Shown: positions 32,368 to 44,520, counted from the stretch's first letter. The stretch is 64,000 nt of DNA from Trichomonas vaginalis G3 (GCF_026262505.1 NC_067204.1:14092522-14156521); one strand, 5' to 3'. Numbers and translations: made by a program. The notes: a model not told the origin generated them from the letters alone.

Positions 32368-33292
32368 CATTCTATCTGAATAAACATATAATATATTAAT
32401 GATTTCTTTTTTTTTACACTTGTATAAAGCATTCATCTTGAACTTGCATAACAAACATATATTAGTTAAATTAGGCAAAATACGGATTAGAATTATTATA
32501 CATCCCATCACATATTATAATTGCTATCAATCAAAACAAGTTTATTTCCATTAAAAATGGCAGGATATTGAGTTGGATTTCTATGATAAAGTTATATTAA
32601 TCAAGTATGTCTATATGATGTGAAAACAACATCAAGATGAGCTTCTATTTACATACGAAATGAAATGAAAACAACTTCAAGATGAGCATATATCTATATC
32701 AGTCCCAATATATATAAGACATCTAGCAACTTCAAGATTCTTTAATAGGTAAAAAAAGCATATATGGTAAGCGAAACATATTGAAAGCAACGAAAAAAAT
32801 TGTTAACAACTTTAATAACACAAGAATGATGCATCTGGTGAAGAATCAGGCGACTTTTATAACTAGCCCCTATTATAGTTTAATTGAATTATTTGCTTTC
32901 ACTGCTTAATTCTGCCTTTTCTAACTTGATTCGAACGTATTTACTAATATTTAATGCTTATGCAATTTTCCTGAGTTCAAAAAATCGATTATAACTAATT
33001 CATATTTTATAATTTGCTCATCATAGTTTACCAGAATAAAGGCCTTTGTATATCCTGTATTTCTATATAAGTATTAGGCTCTCCTTGATTTCAAATAGAT
33101 CTATAATTTCAAAAATTTTCTCCATATTCAGTTGCACATGTAAAAATTTGAGGGCATAGTTATATATAGTCAGGAGAAAAAGGTGTAAACCTTAATATTT
33201 AGGTTTGATTATATTTGCTATAGGTATACTTATTGTTGTATAAGTAAAAATTTGAAGATATATTTACAAAAAAACACATAAACAAAAAATTT
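32368..33292. other. Intergenic region
   Basis: About 0.9 kb, AT-rich, no gene recognised. A short direct repeat (TGAAAACAAC-TTCAAGATGAGC-like) occurs near 32619 and 32668. Confidence 0.4.
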
Positions 33293-35689
33293 TTACAATT
33301 CAAGTTTCTTTTTTGTCTTCTTTGAAGAGAAAAGCTGACTAATTGTACTGACTTGGTTGAGGCCACCTTCATAAATTGTTTTGGGAATCCTCTGCTCAAG
33401 GACTGCCAGCTTCCTTGCGTTCTCAACGACATCAAGTTCTTTCTCGTCATCCAACGCCGCGGTGTCCATTTCCTCGTTGACCATTCCCATGTGGATTTCG
33501 GAGTTGAATTTCTGAGCTGCGATGTTCTTCTGAGAAAGCATCTCAGCAAATGTGTCTTTCGTGCCGTGTTCGGTCTCAAACTTCTCGTAGCTCTCCCAGA
33601 AGTCATGGCATTTAGCAGGATCAGCGAATTGGCTGCCGTGAATGAAAATCTTTCTGGCTCTTTCGAATTCTTTGAGTTTTGACTCCATAGCTGCATATCT
33701 TACGCACCAATCTGCTGCTTCCTGACCAGATAATGTGTTTACAGCGTAATCGTAAACTTGTCTAGCTTTAATTGCACCAAAAATCCTCATTGCAGCGCTG
33801 ATCCATACATGATAAACTCTGCTATCATTTAGTTGTTCTGTGGCACGCTTGTATATTGACATTGCGTGTGAAAACAAACCGTAATTTTCTTCATAATCTG
33901 CATACAACAAATAAATGTGAATAGAGAACTCGCATTTCTCTCCTTTCAGTGCATCTTCAAATAAATCACGTGTTCGTTCCCTCTTTTCGCCTTTATAAGT
34001 CATGACAAAACTATCAAGATATCTTAACCAAATTGGAGCGCTTGCCGGCCATCCTGTTGCGGCTATACCACGCTCGTAGACACGAAACATGTCATCGATA
34101 TGGTCAATGGACTTCAAAAAGTTCGCATAACAGATAATATGGCGTTGAGTAACGGCAGGAGAGTTCATACAGCGCTCGAATAAAGCTCTGACGGATGATG
34201 AACCACTGAGAGACCATTCCAAGTCCAAAGCCAGCGACCAAAGACGACTCATTCCTAATGTTGAAGAAATCTTTCGGTTATCGATGGAACGGCGGGCCAC
34301 ATCTAAGGCATTTTCATATTTGCCTTCTTCAATTAGGTATTCGCAGTAAAACAAGTAGATTCTGACACAATCTTCGTTAGTTAAAGCTGGTTTTTCATTT
34401 TCTTTGTTTTCGTGGTCGAAAAGAATAATGTCGAATACCATTTTAGGGTTTGTTGATAGTTTGGCCAAAGCAATCCATAAATCAGATACATTTCCGGCAA
34501 ATGCGAACTTTGGCTTTACAGTTTCGATGGCTTCTATAAGTACAAACATTTCATTCTTAGTATCTTCGTCAAAAATGTCATTAATTTGATCCCAAATTTC
34601 ATTATATTTTGTTGGTTCGTAAAAGTAAGGCAAATCTTGGTATAAAGGCGCTTTATTGATCCATGCTAATATATTATTAGGTTCTGCCTTAAGAATGGTC
34701 GCATTTAATAAGATTGGATGTCTATCAATAAGATCATTTAATTTTGTCATGAATAATTCACGCCATTCAGGAGATTTGATGATAACCTGCTTCATAAACT
34801 CTGTTGCACTCGTGTAAACAACTGAAAAGTCATGAGCTGTCCTTGTTTGCGTTAAAGCGTCTTCATAAATTTGTAAAACGTCAGCAAATAAGCCGAGTCG
34901 AGAGTAATGATCAGCAATTGATGTCCAGACTCTTCCAGTCTCAACAACAAAGTCGTCGCAGCCGTTCTTAAGTAAATTTTCTGAATCTTCGATTGTAGGG
35001 TCTTCAGCAATGATATCGGACATCTTTGACCAATAGAAGTATTTCGGTCTTTCTTTTACTGACTTAAAGTTAGGATTGTCTAAAATTATTTTCAAGAAAA
35101 ATGCTGCTTCTTTATATGCTTTGTTTGTAATAAAGTAACTTGCAGCTTCTTCGATATATTCAGGATGTAGTTTAAGTATACGCTTGTATGAATCGAAAAC
35201 TGTTGGAATACACTTGATTTCTTTAATAATTGGTAAAAATTCAGTCCAAATTTTATCGTGTTGGGTAATAGGCAATGATTGAAGTGCTCTGTTAAATGTT
35301 TTTCTTAATAAAGTTACCTTTTTTTGTCGTCCAAGAAAATCTAAATAGTTAATCCATATTCTTGGGCATAAATACAAATTAAGTAATGCCTGCTCGAATG
35401 ATTTATTCGCTGCAATCAGTTGTTCTTCGTTATCTTTTAATTGATCTAAAATATATGCAGAGCGAGTATCGGTATAGTTTAGCCACAACTTGTAAGAACG
35501 ACAAAATCTACCATTTGGGCCTAAATGCTCTTCATACATTGCCCATAATTCATTAGCTGAGGAAATTTTGTTTTCATCTGATATAGTAACAGGGCTTTGT
35601 GGATCACTATATAACAGTAAATCAGTTTTCCTAGCAGATATATTATTTAAAACATGATCTACTGTCTGAAAAATAGAAAAAGGATTCAT
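33293..35689 (-). CDS. Pre-mRNA splicing factor SYF1 (XAB2)
   Basis: A 798-residue protein of HAT (half-a-TPR) repeats, scaffold of the NineTeen/Prp19-associated complex in the spliceosome. Diagnostic N-terminal motifs are SYKLWLNYTDTR, NLYLCPRIWINYLDFL and KTFNRALQSLPITQHDKIW; the last is a hallmark of SYF1/XAB2. Tandem W-containing repeats continue to about residue 700, including RVYERGIAATGWPASAPIWLRYL. The C-terminus is basic and lysine-rich. Crooked neck (CLF1) shares HAT repeats but lacks the SLPITQH segment. The start is the ATG at 35689, at once followed by the first helix. The stop lies in TAAAA on the coding strand. Its presence agrees with a working spliceosome despite the scarcity of introns in this window. 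Confidence 0.9.
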   Translation of the reverse strand: MNPFSIFQTVDHVLNNISARKTDLLLYSDPQSPVTISDENKISSANELWAMYEEHLGPNGRFCRSYKLWLNYTDTRSAYILDQLKDNEEQLIAANKSFEQALLNLYLCPRIWINYLDFLGRQKKVTLLRKTFNRALQSLPITQHDKIWTEFLPIIKEIKCIPTVFDSYKRILKLHPEYIEEAASYFITNKAYKEAAFFLKIILDNPNFKSVKERPKYFYWSKMSDIIAEDPTIEDSENLLKNGCDDFVVETGRVWTSIADHYSRLGLFADVLQIYEDALTQTRTAHDFSVVYTSATEFMKQVIIKSPEWRELFMTKLNDLIDRHPILLNATILKAEPNNILAWINKAPLYQDLPYFYEPTKYNEIWDQINDIFDEDTKNEMFVLIEAIETVKPKFAFAGNVSDLWIALAKLSTNPKMVFDIILFDHENKENEKPALTNEDCVRIYLFYCEYLIEEGKYENALDVARRSIDNRKISSTLGMSRLWSLALDLEWSLSGSSSVRALFERCMNSPAVTQRHIICYANFLKSIDHIDDMFRVYERGIAATGWPASAPIWLRYLDSFVMTYKGEKRERTRDLFEDALKGEKCEFSIHIYLLYADYEENYGLFSHAMSIYKRATEQLNDSRVYHVWISAAMRIFGAIKARQVYDYAVNTLSGQEAADWCVRYAAMESKLKEFERARKIFIHGSQFADPAKCHDFWESYEKFETEHGTKDTFAEMLSQKNIAAQKFNSEIHMGMVNEEMDTAALDDEKELDVVENARKLAVLEQRIPKTIYEGGLNQVSTISQLFSSKKTKKKLEL

Positions 35690-35726
35690 TATGCTAATAA
35701 GAAATAATTACGGGTCTGAAATTTTA

Positions 35727-36085
35727 AAATTGGGGTAGTGAAAAATATCTCAGGAGAATTCATATTTTGCCTCATTTTGATAAAGGATTCAAAAGTATGC
35801 AAAGCGTATATCAGAAATTTGCTCAGAATTGGGGTCAAATAACATATTGTGAAATTATTGAACAAAATCATATAAAATGTATACAGGCAGAAGTAATCTA
35901 TGACAATTTAGAAAGGATGTAATCATCTTTTGAAGAAAATCTAATGCATTATTGAGCATTTACAGTGTTCTTCCTGAAGCTTCAATTTCATATCACTTCA
36001 TCAGAATTTGATTTATTAATTGGCTGTCTTGGAATGATTCTAAGGCATGACTATGTTTTCAAAATTTTTTGTAGTTGGCAAAATC
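35727..36085 (+). pseudogene. Decayed membrane-protein gene, part left of MULE copy 2
   Basis: A reading frame with coding character (LRRIHILPHFDKGFKSMQSV, then QNWGQITYCEIIEQNH) interrupted only by TAA near 35920 and TGA at 35953-35955. It runs into the MULE target site, ending FKIFCSWQN. The frame continues at 42608 after the element with one target copy removed. No family recognised. Confidence 0.5.
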
Positions 36086-36860
36086 GGTAAAAAGGGGGGT
36101 TGGCGTCCTAAGGCGTCCTAGTGTAAATTTCTCAAAATTGTGATATTTACATCACATTTTTGAGAGGTTTATGGGCGTCCTAAGGGAAAATTGAATAGCT
36201 AGGGCGTCCCGAATTTTCATTCTAAGATTTAAATATATTATATACTTAAGTATAATACAAGCAATATAAAAATTAAATTTTTATTATGTTAACTTATAAG
36301 AAATTTTTTTGAATTATCGTTGATTTATTGTAATCTTTCCAGGCTATACTTTTGAAATCAACTTTACCTGTCATACGCATTAATGTCGTAGATGTCCAGG
36401 TGTAGCTATTATATCCCAGCAACATTGGTATTTTATCATTGTAAGACATCAAAATGAAGCGTTTTTTCAGATATAATTTTTCGTAAATTTTTCAAAAATA
36501 AGATGGTAAAAAAGCCTCGACTTGCTCGAAAAATAACAATTTTTTTACTTGTCAAAATAACCCTTTTACAGCATGGGCAGCTATTCAATCACTATTTCTT
36601 TTTCTAAAAGTATATTTTTCAAAAAAAATTAAGATCAAATTCGACAATTTCTTGATGAAAGCAAAAATATTACACATACTTCTAGATGCATGGGATAAAA
36701 TATGCAATTATTCAATCAATTCGCATGATTTGAAAAAAAAATCTAAATTTGATAAAAATGTAGAAATTTTTTATTTTTAACTTGAGATTCGATTTTTTTG
36801 ATCCAATTTGTGAATTTTTTTTGATCGGAATTTCAATTAATTTGTTGATCAAAAATGACC

Positions 36861-37963
36861 TCACAATATTTGATCATAAGTGAAGTCATCTTCATGGGTA
36901 TTTAGAAATTCCAAGAGAAATTGCTTATTTCTCGCAGATGTAATATCTGAGAAAATCGAATTTAAATATTCATAGAAACCCAAATCATTCTCCGGTTCGA
37001 ATAATTCATCTGTTGCTTTTTCTGTTTTTTCTATGAATTTTAATAATTTGATTAATAAATCTTCATCAGGAAGAATTATTGCTGCATTTGTGATAAAATT
37101 CCATATTGAGGTAATATGGCAATAATTACATTTATAAAATGTAATTTTATCCAAAATTTTTTGGCAAATTTGCATAATAGCATTAATATTTGAAGCTGAG
37201 ATTAAACCTGTGATTACTTCTGTAACTTTTGGAAAATCATCGCAATTTAATATCTCTTTATATTGAATTGAGAAATAAAAAAATCAAATGGATTCATTTC
37301 TTCAATTTCAAGGAGATTGTAAAAATTGATAGAAGTGTTATTGCAACAAATTGTATTTGCAGCAAAAAATATCATTTGCTCGATTCCATTTTTGGAATAA
37401 ATTTGCTGGAACAATGTTAAATTAAAACAGTTGCTTAATTTTTCTTCATTGTTTTCATAAAAAAGTAACAAGTTTGCAACTGAAATTTTAAAATTTTGAT
37501 AATTGCCAGTTATTTCAGTAAATATATATATTTGCTTTTCTTCATCTAAAAATGGCAAATATTGATTTGCAATATTAACTAAAGTTTGGGATAAATTGTT
37601 CCAGTTTGATTTTACAATTTGTGAGCACATTATGTAATATGTAAATTTATCCGCTTTGTAGGAATTTAAAATTGTTTGTTGTTCTGTTTCAGTTAAATTA
37701 CTGAATTTTTCAATTAATATTGTGATAAAAAATAGAATCCTTGAAACATTCTGATATCTTTTCAATGTTTAAAACGGATGCTAAAAATGTAAAAGAACTT
37801 CATCAGTCACTGTGATTTTTTTGAAAAATTTATCCCAATTCAAGCATCCAATTGATCTTTCTGTCATTGTACTTATGCATTGATAAAGTTGATTTAATGA
37901 ATCCGAAGAATAATCATTATGCTTGACTAGTTGAGTTAGTTGATACAGACTGTCGTCAGCCAT
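36861..37963 (-). pseudogene. MULE accessory protein gene, copy 2
   Basis: Same gene as 8820-9924. It starts MADDSLYQLTQL at 37963. Here the first segment reads on to TVTDEVLLHF before the TTTTTAG shared with copy 1. A further two-base difference near 37712 and a one-base loss in an A-run near 37276-37282 break the rest. Protein features are as for copy 1: helical, acidic, cysteines in NTICCNNT and YKCNYCH. Family unknown. Confidence 0.7.
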
Positions 37964-38013
37964 TTTAAAAAAATGAATAAAATTGTATAGTAAATTATAT
38001 TTGTGAAATTTGT

Positions 38014-38240
38014 GACGCTATATTCAATCTAAGACCAATATCTCAAAGAATTCCTCATTTAAGTATTACTTTTCATTGTTTTTTAAAAAACTTTGCTTAT
38101 TTGTTCACTTTTTTGACATTTATTATATGCTTTTTATCATATTTCCGATGATATGAATATATATTCTATATAAGAATGACGCTACATTCAATCTAAGACC
38201 AATATCTCAAAGAATTCCTCATTTAAGTATTACTTTTCAT
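38014..38240. repeat. Tandem repeat between divergent MULE genes, short version
   Basis: Two GACGCTA(C/T)ATTC starts at 38014 and 38178, the second unit partial, against four starts in copy 1. The first unit also lacks a few bases in the T/A run near 38088. Confidence 0.8.
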
Positions 38241-38294
38241 TTTTGATCCAATTTTCGAACGCTTTTCGTAAATTTTGCATCATTTCATTTTTTA

Positions 38295-40692
38295 ATGGGA
38301 AAATCATCTATATTTAATCAAAAAAAGAGCAAACTTTACAGACGAAAATAAAATATTTATCAGGGAACAATCTGATAAATACCAAAAATCAACATCGAGA
38401 GATGAAAAAACGAATATAATCAAACAAGTTCTTCAATATTTTAATATTAAATACGCCGAAAATGAATCTAAAGCTGTCAGAGGATATTTTAGTTATATTG
38501 CAGTTAAAAATATTCCCGCAGTTACTGGAAAATATCCTGATACAATTGTTCGCAAAGATATGCTTTATTCGCATGATCATACAAATATTATTAATTCAAA
38601 TAATATTGAACGTTACTACCGTTGCATCGATCATTCTTGTCAAGCACGTTATTTAGTTAAAATTGAGAACAGTTCAGTTTCCGAAGATTTACAAAAGGAA
38701 CATATACCCGAATGCAGACAATTTAAAAAGTTACAAAATGAAAAAAATGATCTTCATAAATCAATGACTCTGACAGAAATATACAATAAGGCAATGGCAA
38801 AATTTTCTGAAGACAACGGCACTTTTCAGCAGATTAAAAAATTTATGACAGAACTTGCTGTTGGTACTGATGAAAACCATTAATTAAAGATTCATTGGTC
38901 AGGGAAGTTTATAATAAGTCCAGAAAATTTTCTGTTGGAGAAAAAATTACAGACGATGAAATTGCTAATTTTTGTTTAATAAATGGCGAGCAGTTTTTCA
39001 TTGGCTATGATTTTCAAGCAAATTGTGAGACGATGTTTTTTGGTTTTGAGAAGGCAATTCAATTTGCAAAAGAAGCCACAGATTTATTTTGCGATGGAAC
39101 TTTTAAAATTACACCAAAACATTTTCAAAAAGGACAGATGCTAACAATTATGATTTGTGAACCTTCAACAAATCAATATCTACCACTTTTATTTATATTC
39201 ATGAAAAACCGCACATTTGAATCTTATAAGAAGGCATTTGAATATATTTTTACTGTCAAGGGTATTCAATTTTCAAAGCTAATTCAAATTCATTGTGATT
39301 TTGAAAAGGGAATGATAGAGGCACTTCAACAAATTTTCCCTAAAGTCCGTATAATTGGATGCCTATTTCATTTCAAACAAGCTTTACACAGGAAACTTGT
39401 AGCACTTTATACAAAAAATTTCAATACTTTACAAAATTCTTTATTTAAGCTATATTCTATTACTCCATTCATGTCTCATGAAGAATTTGTACTTACAATG
39501 CATATAATTAATCAAAATAAAGTTGATTCGATCAAAGATTATATTGATTATTTCAACAAAGTTTGGTTGCCGCACTACAATTTAATATCTCAATATAATA
39601 ATGCAACTGCAATATTCACTAATGATTGCCTCGAGAGTATGCATTCAGAATTTTCTTCGTTAAAACATCCAAACATTTATGAAGCTATTAAGAAGATATC
39701 TCAAATCCAATTAGATAAATATAACGCCATCAAAAATAACCAGAAGATCGAGCGCCATATAAAAACCGTTATCACTGATAGCTACAAAAATTATATTCTT
39801 GACTGCTTTCAAAAAGAACTTGAGAAAACAATTTTTTCTATCAAACAATACAACGTAAGTGATCTTTCTTTGGCTCAGAACGAGATTTCTCCATATGGTT
39901 CCATAGAATCGAGTTCATTGTTCGAAAATATTCCAGTTCATGATGCAAATATACTCAAATCGATCGATCTAACAGATAAAGATACAATGATCACTAAGTT
40001 TATTAATGAAAAAATAGAAAAAATTATGGCATTATTTAATGAAACATTAAATCATCCAGATTTTAATTCATCCACTCCAATTCAAACTAATTTTGAGCAA
40101 GCCGATACAAATCAAGGTTCAGATGCTCCAATTCGCTCCGAAAATTCAAATATTGCAGACTCTACAGATTTAGAACCAGAAAATCAAAACCATCCTTCTA
40201 CAAATCAAATGTCTAGTAATCTAGAACATAAGCTGGACCTTCTTGATCATATTGAAAAACAATTGTCGAAAATGCGCTCGTTATTGGGAATTCTTCTTAC
40301 TACAAATGCTATTGTTGGGCCGTCAAAACAAGTTTCAGTTAAGGGTGCCCTATAACGATAATGTAAACATCACAAAATTAACCTTATTAGAACTCGAATG
40401 AATGGATTATCCAGATTCTAGTTCTCAATATAATAGCCTTAAAAGTGCTTTTCTGAGGGTGGTCTATCGTCTATAGGGCACCCTTAATAGCAAGCAAAAT
40501 TCTGAAAAAAATAAGAAAAAATCTTCCATAACAACAAAATCAAACAATTAAAAACAAAATTCATCCGACAATCCTCCTAAACGTAAAGCTCCTATTTCGG
40601 AAAGGATTCTCAGCGATAATAACTTATATTTTCAAGTTCATCGAAAGAGATCGAAAAGCAAACGTTCCACATCTACAGAGAAAAAGTATTGA
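38295..40692 (+). pseudogene. MULE transposase, copy 2 (insertion and frame lesions)
   Basis: Same protein as 10589-12838. Compared with copy 1 there is an extra A in the run near 38322, a missing C near 38877, a 141-bp TTAA element at 40343-40483 that truncates the C-terminal tail, and an early TAA in the tail beyond it (near 40548). The stretch from 38895 to 40355 (486 codons) is one open frame holding all catalytic residues (CDGTF, HCDFEKG, FHFKQALHR, CLES). The zinc-site region is intact in frame from 38560. Confidence 0.88.
40343..40483. mobile_element. TTAA-flanked MITE (141 bp)
   Basis: Inserted in the MULE transposase gene; the empty site is visible in copy 1 (GTTAATAGC). Flanked by TTAA at 40339-40342 and 40484-40487. 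The ends are inverted: GGGTGCCCTATA at both termini. TTAA duplication is typical of piggyBac and Kolobok elements; which one is not decidable here. No coding capacity. Confidence 0.85.
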
Positions 40693-40764
40693 TATATGAA
40701 GTCTAATTCCTTTTATAACTACTATATTTTTATTCTTATGACTAAAAAATAATATATTATTTAA

Positions 40765-41805
40765 GGGTGCACCCGTATGTACGTTTATTTGAGAGGAGGA
40801 GGATTACCCTCTCAATTTTGAGGGATTCGTTAGTTTATTTTCTCGATGAATATGCAATAAAATTTGATTTTTACCTTATCAATATACTTCATATAATATA
40901 CACATGTTCATGTAAAAACTTTTTCCCAAAATCCTCAGGAATTAAGGAATTTTTGAATTTTAAGAATTTTTTTCGAATTTTTTCGAAAAAAAAATATTTT
41001 CAGAACAGCCTTAACGGCTAAGATTTAGGAACAATGTTAAGTATCAAAAAGAAAGGAGGTCTGATATAGACAACATATATCGTTGAAGGTTGAAAAAATC
41101 TCTAATATTTGAGCCCAAAATTTCAAATTTTAATTTTTTGAAAAAAGAGGCCACCCGTATGTACGTTTATTTGAGAGGAGGAGGATTATATTTTTGAAAG
41201 GGTGAAACATTATGAATATGTTAATTATATAATAATATGTATTATTATAAAAAAGAAAAAATAAAGCACGTTAAAATTTTTCTTTCTTGATTTTTTACAA
41301 AATCTACTTAGAATTATGCAAAATATGACTAAATAATTATAAATTTCAAGTTAGAGTTTAATTTTGATAAATAATTTAAATTTCAAAATATCAAGTTCAG
41401 TTCCACTATGTATGTAGTAATTCCTCAATAAAGTGCCAAAACCCTATTAAAATATATGAACATTTTCAACATTTTAATGTTTTTATTTAAAAATTTGATG
41501 GAATATGAGCTTCAAACAATTATTATGTAAATAAAAATAATTAAATATATGTATTTATTCGTATTACAACTGTAGTAAGTCAATTCTTCCTTTCTTCTAC
41601 TGAGTTTTGAATTTGATTTCGAATTGTAAAGAGATTCAAAGGGAAAATACTAGCGGATAAAAACTACCTCCATGAAAGGGTCATAATGGAGTCAAGTTGT
41701 ATTTTTTGATATTTTTTGCTTTTCGAGCCTAAATAGGTAGCCAAGATAATGCCTAAAAATAAGGTTCTAAATTCTGAAGTTTACATGGTCCTCTCGTGTG
41801 CACCC
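40765..41805. mobile_element. TTAA-flanked non-autonomous element (1041 bp)
   Basis: Inserted downstream of the transposase in copy 2; copy 1 shows the empty site (TATTTAACAATT). Flanked by TTAA (40761-40764, 41806-41809). Termini begin GGGTGCAC inward from both sides. The right end shares an ATGTAAAC block and a following ACCTTATT with the left end of the 141-bp element, so the two are related. A 37-bp segment starting CACCCGTATGTACG at 40770 recurs identically at 41152-41188. No transposase; the longest frame is 84 codons. Confidence 0.83.
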
Positions 41806-42607
41806 TTAACAATTTTCATTTTTTTCTTTTAACAATTTCGTTTTATTTCCATTTATTGTTAAATGATTTTTAGCATACACCTTTCTTTGTTCATCTTCTA
41901 AATACAATTTATTTTTTCTTAGATATAATTCTATTCATTCAATTCGATCGTCATTTTTCAGTACACGATCGTAATTTTCAATTATTGATCGCGATTTTAC
42001 TTCAGAATTTGTTCGCAATATTGCTTATCAAAATTATATCTCTATTCTCTCATTTCTGTTTAGTCAATATCATTACACTCCTATTGTCTAATAACATGCT
42101 ATTAATTTTCTTAAAATTAAAAAAAAATATCAACTTTTAAAAACAGAAACTTAACATCCTTAGGTCAATGGATTTTGATGTGAGATACATTTAATCTGTT
42201 TTTCTTTTTTTATTTTAAATAATTGAATATTTATAGTTGTTATGGGTCTTACATCATGTAAAACGAACTTTCTTAAAGTAAATTTACTTTTTCTTCAATC
42301 TTTCTTACATATTTATTAAAAAAAAATTATCAAAAAAAAGATGTTTTAGAATGAAAAAAAATAGAAAAATCTTCATTTATAGTCTTTCTTGAATGTATAC
42401 GTTTTGATTTTTTTCTTTTTTAAAAAATTCAATTTCTAGAAAAATCGAGAAAAAATCATTTTCTTCTATTTTTTAGGACGCCATACCCATTGAAATCTCC
42501 TCTCAGGACGCCATAAACTATTCAATTATAGTGTAAACTTCTCAAAAATTGAATAGTTTACATCAGGACGCCTTAGGACGCCAACCCTTTACGCGCCCGG
42601 CAAAATC

Positions 42608-42726
42608 AACTGAATGAAAATATTTTTGGATTAATTTCATTTGGATTTTTAATTTATGCCCTCTCGGTTATTGCTATTCACGCGATCTTTAAAATTAAGA
42701 AAATGAAATTCAGAGAGTTTATGTAA
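42608..42726 (+). pseudogene. Decayed membrane-protein gene, part right of MULE copy 2
   Basis: Continues the frame of 35727-36085: NENIFG, then one strongly hydrophobic segment (GLISFGFLIYALSVIAIHAI) and a basic tail (KIKKMKFREFM) to TAA at 42724. This has the layout of a C-terminal membrane anchor with a short cytosolic tail. Confidence 0.5.
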
Positions 42727-43038
42727 AGAATAAATAAAAACACACAGAATACATCAAACTCTTGCTAAGCCTTTCTAATCAAATAGCGGTTCGCTGAGTT
42801 AAAAAACGATGCTTTATTAAATGACAAAAATTCAATCAACGCAATTTTTTCCCATTCAAAATTGAATGAACGGTTGGTCATAACTCCATGAAATCGGACA
42901 GAATGCTAATTTTTACTCTATGTCAGTAACCGATTCAACTATCCGATTGTGTAAAAAATGATCTCCTATCAAATTTTTCTGATAAAAAAAATCAATTGAA
43001 TTGAAAATATAAATCATTAAAATATATCACTTAAGCTG
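42727..43038. other. Intergenic region
   Basis: AT-rich leader of the MATE gene. ATCACTTAAG 12 bases before the ATG resembles an Inr. Nothing else seen. Confidence 0.4.
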
Positions 43039-44520
43039 ATGCAAAAACCACTATCAGAAGAACAATTGCGTTACGAAAAGCATGGGCCACTACGTACTCT
43101 CTTACAACTTAGTGTGGGGCCTTTAATTTATTTTTTAGGTATAGCCATCCATGATGCTATTGATTTACTTTTAATTTCAAAAGCTTATGATGAAAGAGAG
43201 GTTCAAATTGTCGGTTTTGCTTCCACAGTCAGATATTTATGTATGGCGGCAAATATTTATTTTAGTATTGCATGCGTAGCACGCAACAGTGGACTTATTG
43301 CAGAAAACAGATATGAAGCTGCTGCCCAAGTTACTGCAGATCTTTATCGATTAGCATTTGTTTCAATGTTAGTAATCCCAATAATATGCTATTTTATTGC
43401 AAAGCCTTTACTTAAATATATTGGATGTCCAGATGACTCAATTCCAGATGCACAAAAATATTTAATCCCAGAATTAGCTTTTATGCCACTAATTTCGACA
43501 TTTCAAATGTCATGTGGACTTTTACAATCAGAGGGCAGATCAGTACTTGCTGGAATTATGCAATTTACAGCATTTTTCCTCAATTGCGGATTTTTCGGTC
43601 CAATTTTGCTCTTTGGAGTAAAAGTCGCTTTCAAATATGCAGGATTTGCATTCGCATTATCTCAATCCGTGCCTGGACTTGTACTTACGTTTCTAATTTT
43701 TACACAAAAATTCAAATCGATTACATCTTGGAAAAATCTCATTAAAAAGCCGATTTACGAAACCTATGTTGGGTTGAAAATTGCATCTCCATACATATTA
43801 AATGTTATTATGGGACTTTTCCCTCCTTTAGTCGCAATTAACTTTCTCGTTACAGCGGCCTTTGCAACAGGTGTTGGAATACCATGTGGAAGAGCATTAT
43901 CTGTTTTCTTCAAACTACAGCCAATTGCAAATTGCTTTTCAATTGCATTTGGTCAAGGTTTATTAGGTCCTGGATCGTATTCTTTCAGCCAAAAGAACAA
44001 TAAGCGAGTAAGATCTCTTTTTTATTATGCACTTACTATCACATTAGTTCTTCAATTTATTTTTGTTCCAATTATTGTTTTTGCTCCTGTAAGTATCGCA
44101 AAAATATGGCTCCACGAAGAAGATACTCTTAACTATGCTAAGAAATTACTTCCAAAACCATTCTTTACAAACTGGACAACTGCGTGTAATGAGGTTGTTA
44201 CTGCACTCTTGCAATGCATGGGATATGCCTGGGTTGCAATGGCTCCAAGTATAGTCAGAGGCATTTTTTATATAGTTTACTCATTAATCCTTTATTACAC
44301 GAACAAATTTGATTCAATTAGGATGATTTACACATATTGCCTTAATGACACAACAATTCTTATTCTTGATATAATTATTGTCATCAAACCACTAATTCAA
44401 CTCTATTCAGAGACAACATCGTTAGATGATTCTAAATCAGATAGTAAGAAAGATGACTCAACAACACCTACAGATATGGAGGATGAAGATGATAAGGAAA
44501 TGATATGTGAGTCGCTTTAG
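43039..44520 (+). CDS. MATE-family efflux transporter
   Basis: A 493-residue polytopic membrane protein with about twelve hydrophobic segments. Family motifs are LLQLSVGPLIYFLG in helix 1, the glycine- and proline-rich SFQMSCGLLQSEGRS-like loop (FQMSCGLLQSEGRSVLAG) and, in the second half, SIAFGQGLLGPGSYSFSQ. Two matching halves of six helices are visible, joined near residue 240. MATE proteins export organic cations or drugs using H+ or Na+ gradients. The C-terminal 40 residues are acidic and cytosolic (DDSKSDSKKDD). The start is the ATG at 43039. The stop is TAG, not in TAAA context. Confidence 0.88.
   Translation: MQKPLSEEQLRYEKHGPLRTLLQLSVGPLIYFLGIAIHDAIDLLLISKAYDEREVQIVGFASTVRYLCMAANIYFSIACVARNSGLIAENRYEAAAQVTADLYRLAFVSMLVIPIICYFIAKPLLKYIGCPDDSIPDAQKYLIPELAFMPLISTFQMSCGLLQSEGRSVLAGIMQFTAFFLNCGFFGPILLFGVKVAFKYAGFAFALSQSVPGLVLTFLIFTQKFKSITSWKNLIKKPIYETYVGLKIASPYILNVIMGLFPPLVAINFLVTAAFATGVGIPCGRALSVFFKLQPIANCFSIAFGQGLLGPGSYSFSQKNNKRVRSLFYYALTITLVLQFIFVPIIVFAPVSIAKIWLHEEDTLNYAKKLLPKPFFTNWTTACNEVVTALLQCMGYAWVAMAPSIVRGIFYIVYSLILYYTNKFDSIRMIYTYCLNDTTILILDIIIVIKPLIQLYSETTSLDDSKSDSKKDDSTTPTDMEDEDDKEMICESL

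Larger units (their letters stand above)
36086..42598. mobile_element. Mutator-like (MULE) DNA transposon, copy 2
   Basis: A 6513-bp element with a perfect 9-bp target duplication GGCAAAATC (36077-36085 and 42599-42607), different from copy 1's and so an independent insertion. Ends and gene order match copy 1. It lacks the mariner-like insertion of copy 1 but has two TTAA-flanked insertions of its own (40343-40483 and 40765-41805) and fewer promoter repeats. Element plus duplication is 6522 bp, a multiple of three. Differences from copy 1 are scattered single bases and short indels. Confidence 0.93.
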
